Position numbers and translations under genes: made by a program
NCBI GenBank assembly: GCA_937995875.1
Contig: CALKIW010000151.1
Coordinates: forward strand, 1 to 7,427
Source: an uncultured Bacteroidales bacterium
GTDB lineage: Bacteria > Bacteroidota > Bacteroidia > Bacteroidales > Bacteroidaceae
Reading direction: 5' to 3'
DNA length: 7,427 nucleotides
Notes under the pieces: generated by a model
Seen by the model: the letters and a program-made list of their open reading frames with translations, nothing else
The model's database searches: none
What the model was told of the DNA's origin: nothing
Shown here: positions 4,196-7,427 of the stretch, piece by piece
Layout: each line of letters begins with the position of its first letter
Numbering within the stretch: the first letter of the stretch is position 1

Positions 4196-6997
4196 TTATC
4201 TAATTTGATTTGTGAGCCGTGGAGTATAGGCTACGGATGCACCGACCAAAGTCTCACCAATCGAAAGGTTGGTTATGGCAACGATGCGAAAATATTTGTA
4301 AGGCGTTCCACGGAAGCCCCTTAAATAATGTTCTTTTGCAGAGTGTATGAGGTGCCAGTTGATATTATCCCTTGAGCCATACAGAATGACTTGCACCTTC
4401 TCCCTGCCAAACAGGCCGCGCATGAATACCGTATTGAATGTTTTCAACATAGAGCCGGCCTCTAACTTGATGGGGCGGGTAACAAGCAATCCTCTCTGAT
4501 GTGTTTCAGCAGAATGCGATATGTCCACGAGGCAGTTGTTTGTCACCTCCTGTTTGCCATCACTCCCAACAGTCTTTACCTTTGCCATAGCATAGGCATT
4601 GGGATAAGAGTTTATCGCAGAGGTGAGCGATGATGCCACGATGCCCCATAACTTGGACTTCATGGAGAACACATAAGCATAGTCCTTGCTTGCGTTGAAG
4701 ACAATAATCCGCTGGTTTACATAGTCGTAAGCCATGCGGGCACTCTTACGGTATTCTGAAAATGTACAATCCACCTGCGGTATACCATTTGGATAGAGTT
4801 TTGCCAGCCCTGGCAATCTATCCAAAGAGAAATACTCATCGCCGTTTATAATGTCGGTAATACACTTTGTCTTTGAGCCTGATATTTCCATTATGCCACG
4901 GTCGGTAGCAAACAGCACGGCACTATCTATCTGCGTGATACTTTCTGAAGAAATACAGACATCCCTTGTGATAGGCTGTTTGGCAGAATATCCTCCAGAA
5001 GCATTTATCTCTAAAGACCACACGCCCTCATCGGTGAAAGCATAGAGAGGGAACTGCCCGAACTGACCTTGTGAGAGCGCCTTTGCAGCGGAACAGATAC
5101 CATAAATTTTCCCTGTTCCTATGCTGTTTATACCCGTGATTGGAAAGTGGAAAGGGTTGTTGATTTCAGAGGTATAAATTTTATATGATACATCCACAAT
5201 ATCGGAAACCGTTTTTGTATCCGCGTCCTTGATTTTAAAAGGAGTATCCATTGAAGACATGATGCCCCCCAACGTCCACGAGCCATTCAGCAGCGGGCAG
5301 GCTTCCATTTTTAACACATACGTTTTGTTGCCTTGAAGAATTTCCATCCTGACCGCCCTGTTGTCAGGATAGTACATAGGGCAATTGTAGAGGAGAGCTT
5401 TTGAGCAAACGGTCGGACTGTGATTAAACTCTGTGGTGCAGTCAACCATACGCTCTCCGTCCTCAGTATTTATGTAAACGTAAATGTGTTGGACGGACAA
5501 ATTTACATCACCAACATCAAATGTAGAACTTGATTTTGGAAGCAGCACTCCTGCATAGAAACCGCTGAACAGTTTTTCTCTAAACCCTGCAATATTTTGT
5601 CTTCCGTTATAATTGTACAAAGAAGTTACGCATTTGCCTCTGTCATCAAACAAAGGCATAATTCTATTATGTGATTTGTAATCATTTGTCATCACCTCTT
5701 GAGTTGTGAGGACAGGGAGCGTAGACTTATCGAGAGGCAGCTCTGTACCATTACCAATAATAGAATCGGTTTCAAGATTAAAAGAGTGTACCTTGTAGAA
5801 GTTCGCCACATTACGAATTTTATCAAGATACGCTTCTTCCGACAGTAATGGAATATCGCAGATTACATCATTCACTTTGTCTGCATCACCATCAAGACAC
5901 CAAGGATAGCCATGCTTTACAATAGTACCAAGCTCAAGCTGGTATGTATTTGCTGCCCGCGATGCGGTCTTTATCTGTTCTGTGCTATCCTCCCTCACCA
6001 GAGGCATAGAAACAAAAACATCTATAGACTTTACAATATCTCCCCAGTTATTTTTCAGTTCAGTTAAATTAGAACTCATCAGTGTATAAGTAAGAGCAAC
6101 ATTATGCGGACGATAGCGAAAGCCGAGTTTTGTCAGCTTAAAATCTTTTGTATTGTTTTTTTCCTCAGATACATTCAACTCGTCTATAATAGAATTGATG
6201 TTGTTGTCAGATTTAGACGCAAAGACATTGGGTATTTCAACTTGGAAAGATGCCGGCATGGATACAGGCATAAACACTGGCGCGGAATGCATCCACATCG
6301 TACCGTCATACATTCGGTAACAATATCTCACAAAGAAGGGGGCATAGAAATGTCCCTCCTTAGAGATAAGAGCATTTGTTTGATTTATCAAAGCCCAGAT
6401 GGTACTTTTCAATTCTTCTATATGCTTATCTTTAAACGAGACCGCATCTCTTGCAGAGTTGATTTCAAGACAATCGTTTGCAGAGTAAGCAGTCATTCGC
6501 CATGCCGCCTGATACGTCTTGGACGTATCGTTGGTTTCTATAGTTCCCCGGTCGTATGATGCCGGCTTATTGAACGAAAGTCCGAAACTCAATTCAACAA
6601 AAGGAGGTTTTTGCCCAAGCCATATATAGTCGGTATCTTTCCAAAGCACATAGTGCAAACCATCATCAAGCAACAGGCAAAGCGTATTTCCAACAGCGTT
6701 TATTTTGTTAATATTACCATTTGATACTCGAAGTAGCTTTCTTATTCCATCTACACTGTTAATCCAAAACAGGCTGTTAGCTGAATTTTTTACAATATAG
6801 TGTTTAAATACTGCCGTGTTGTGTACAAAAATCACTTCTTCATCTGCATTCAGGACCATTTCAACTTTTGGTTGAAACACTGGCTTTAGATGATTGTTCT
6901 CATTGATGAGATTATACGACTGTGTGAGTTCGCCGTCTGGGCATTCATAGTCAGACGGGATGGCTGTATAACCGGTGAAGCGTATATCCTTTTCCAT
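4196..6997 (-). CDS. Large phage tail/neck structural protein (podovirus tail-tube or stabilisation-like)
   Basis: A 933-residue protein with no signal peptide or membrane segment. The N-terminal DYECPDGELTQSYNLI...LKPVF (about 17-42) and following short repeats of beta strands (VIFVHN..., TLCLLLDDG...YVLW) resemble the opening of podovirus tail-tube B or P22 gp10-like stabilisation proteins, where A/S-x-N-L-I...G-L-R leads into a propeller-like region. Around residues 648-710 comes a segment I recognise from Bacteroidales phage structural proteins: LYAFTDEGVWSLE, QPITRDVC, SITQIDSAVLFATDRGI. The last roughly 105 residues (GLLVTRPIKL...VILYGSRDNINW...ASVAYTPRL) form a beta-rich C-terminal domain. 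The expected place is the tail or head-tail junction of the virion. It is about twice the length of P22 gp10, so the exact equivalence is uncertain. It is transcribed against the lysis genes from its own promoter element at 7020-7027. The start ATG at 6997 is in a suitable position behind that element. Confidence 0.7.
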   Translation of the reverse strand: MEKDIRFTGYTAIPSDYECPDGELTQSYNLINENNHLKPVFQPKVEMVLNADEEVIFVHNTAVFKHYIVKNSANSLFWINSVDGIRKLLRVSNGNINKINAVGNTLCLLLDDGLHYVLWKDTDYIWLGQKPPFVELSFGLSFNKPASYDRGTIETNDTSKTYQAAWRMTAYSANDCLEINSARDAVSFKDKHIEELKSTIWALINQTNALISKEGHFYAPFFVRYCYRMYDGTMWMHSAPVFMPVSMPASFQVEIPNVFASKSDNNINSIIDELNVSEEKNNTKDFKLTKLGFRYRPHNVALTYTLMSSNLTELKNNWGDIVKSIDVFVSMPLVREDSTEQIKTASRAANTYQLELGTIVKHGYPWCLDGDADKVNDVICDIPLLSEEAYLDKIRNVANFYKVHSFNLETDSIIGNGTELPLDKSTLPVLTTQEVMTNDYKSHNRIMPLFDDRGKCVTSLYNYNGRQNIAGFREKLFSGFYAGVLLPKSSSTFDVGDVNLSVQHIYVYINTEDGERMVDCTTEFNHSPTVCSKALLYNCPMYYPDNRAVRMEILQGNKTYVLKMEACPLLNGSWTLGGIMSSMDTPFKIKDADTKTVSDIVDVSYKIYTSEINNPFHFPITGINSIGTGKIYGICSAAKALSQGQFGQFPLYAFTDEGVWSLEINASGGYSAKQPITRDVCISSESITQIDSAVLFATDRGIMEISGSKTKCITDIINGDEYFSLDRLPGLAKLYPNGIPQVDCTFSEYRKSARMAYDYVNQRIIVFNASKDYAYVFSMKSKLWGIVASSLTSAINSYPNAYAMAKVKTVGSDGKQEVTNNCLVDISHSAETHQRGLLVTRPIKLEAGSMLKTFNTVFMRGLFGREKVQVILYGSRDNINWHLIHSAKEHYLRGFRGTPYKYFRIVAITNLSIGETLVGASVAYTPRLTNQIR

Positions 6998-7019
6998 GTC
7001 GTGGCATTTTATATTGTTG

Positions 7020-7027
7020 CAAAGATA
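7020..7027 (-). promoter_or_regulatory. Bacteroidetes-type promoter -7 element (TATCTTTG) for the 933-aa gene
   Basis: Read on the - strand, TATCTTTG followed by CAA matches the TAnnTTTG consensus exactly. It lies in the 71-base gap between the two leftward genes, 22 bases before the ATG at 6997. That is close to the 24-base spacing of the element at 647 on the other strand. The region where a -33 TTTG would sit is AATCAAT, so no good -33 element is seen. Confidence 0.5.
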
Positions 7028-7068
7028 GGAAGTGTACAGGACTGATTGATTTTATCTTTTGGTGTCTG

Positions 7069-7401
7069 TTACCAATCAAATCCATTCCATGCAAACCGCT
7101 TACGGTGCTGCAGGTAGTCAAAATCGTTTTGATGCTCGTAAGCCTCAACCTCAAATGATATGTTCCTGTATGCTGTATGCCAGTTGTGAAGATACAACAA
7201 GGCAAGCAGGAACTCAAATATATACATCAAATAGAAGCCGATGTACAACAGTTCCTTTTCCTGTGCGTAGTGTATGCATTCGTGGTTATAATCTACCGCT
7301 GTGAAGCGTTCTTTTGCCTCTGCCCTTACGATTATCCACTTGAGTAGCGTTATCGCCTTATAGGGGCGTGGAGGAAAGTGTTTGCTGTATATAATCTTCA
7401 T
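7069..7401 (-). CDS. Small membrane-embedded HExxH (putative zinc metallopeptidase-like) protein
   Basis: A 110-residue protein with a gluzincin-type motif, H40-E41-C-I-H44. A hydrophobic segment (about 51-72, LLYIGFYLMYIFEFLLALLY) follows, then YRNISFEVEAYEHQND (78-93), where Glu84 or Glu86 is well placed to be the third zinc ligand. The opening MKIIYSKHFPPRPYKAI, then the HExxH helix, a membrane helix, H-T-A-Y-R-N-I-S-F-E-x-E-A-Y and an aromatic C-terminus, is a layout I recognise from uncharacterised Bacteroidetes genome and phage proteins. A proteolytic role, perhaps in processing a membrane or virion protein, is inferred from the motif only; the small size leaves little room for a full peptidase fold. 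The frame stays open upstream to the window edge, but the ATG at 7401 matches the usual start of this type and follows another possible stop codon by two bases. It lies 71 bases upstream of the 933-aa gene. Confidence 0.72.
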   Translation of the reverse strand: MKIIYSKHFPPRPYKAITLLKWIIVRAEAKERFTAVDYNHECIHYAQEKELLYIGFYLMYIFEFLLALLYLHNWHTAYRNISFEVEAYEHQNDFDYLQHRKRFAWNGFDW

Positions 7402-7403
7402 GC

Positions 7404-7427
7404 CTATGCCCCATTTTCCAGCAATTC
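7404..7427 (-). CDS. Possible 3' end of an upstream leftward gene
   Basis: On the - strand, one frame reads E-L-L-E-N-G-A and then a TAG at 7404-7406, two bases before the ATG of the HExxH gene. Such spacing is what a tightly packed operon would show and is like the 1-2 base gaps in the rightward unit. Only seven codons are visible, so this could be chance; it is recorded because it suggests the leftward operon continues past the right edge. Confidence 0.3.
   Translation of the reverse strand, partial: ELLENGA

Noticed and set aside
6104..6559. 151-aa open frame on the + strand
   Set aside because: It is wholly inside the 933-aa gene on the other strand, with an arginine- and cysteine-rich composition typical of antisense shadows.
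7059..7075. TTGGT...ACCAA hairpin after the HExxH gene as a terminator
   Set aside because: Only 5 bp with a 7-base loop, overlapping the stop codon, and followed by AAGATAAA and not a T-run on the - strand.
1..7427. tRNA, rRNA, CRISPR array, insertion sequence, attachment site or stop-codon recoding
   Set aside because: No cloverleaf-like, regularly spaced repeat, transposase or long terminal repeat pattern was seen, and all main genes are intact under the standard code.

Overview
The window looks like part of the late region of a tailed dsDNA phage or prophage infecting a member of the Bacteroidetes, probably a gut Bacteroides/Prevotella-type host. The reasons are: (1) a compact holin, Amidase_3-type endolysin and membrane-anchored spanin-like run; (2) several short proteins of types I recognise from Bacteroidales phages and prophages (a tail-fibre-associated C-terminal fragment, a DUF6808-like protein, a small membrane HExxH protein and a large tail/neck-like protein); (3) two promoter -7 elements of the Bacteroidetes form TAnnTTTG, both followed by CA or CAA; (4) A-rich leaders in place of Shine-Dalgarno sites in front of nearly all genes. 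No database search was possible, so family names come from motif recognition.

Layout. Bases 1-565 (+): the 3' end of a protein resembling a phage tail-fibre C-terminus, overlapped by a small cysteine-rich protein with a phospholipase A2-like HDxxY...AD..F active-site pattern. A hairpin plus T-run at 571-601 closes this unit. Bases 647-4116 (+): a TAATTTTG promoter element opens a tightly packed seven-gene unit. It runs: small glycine-rich membrane protein, multi-pass holin-like protein, zinc N-acetylmuramoyl-L-alanine amidase (endolysin), a spanin-like protein with an N-terminal membrane anchor or lipobox and an outer-membrane-strand-like C-terminus, then three consecutive genes for divergent proteins that share one architecture. 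A strong, possibly two-way, terminator lies at 4136-4171. Bases 4196-7427 (-): a convergent unit read from the right edge, with the tail end of an unseen gene, a 110-aa membrane-embedded HExxH protein, a TATCTTTG promoter element, and a 933-aa protein that resembles podovirus-type tail-tube/stabilisation proteins.

How the parts work together (inference): the rightward unit would carry out lysis. The holin opens the inner membrane, the signal-less amidase crosses and cuts peptidoglycan stems, and the spanin-like protein disrupts or bridges to the outer membrane, possibly helped by the PLA2-like protein. The leftward unit is virion structure and probably continues past the right edge. The three related genes sit between lysis and structure and have no function I can name; they are the least explained part of the window. 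The reading frames are intact under the standard code, and I saw no tRNA, rRNA, CRISPR array, insertion sequence or attachment site.
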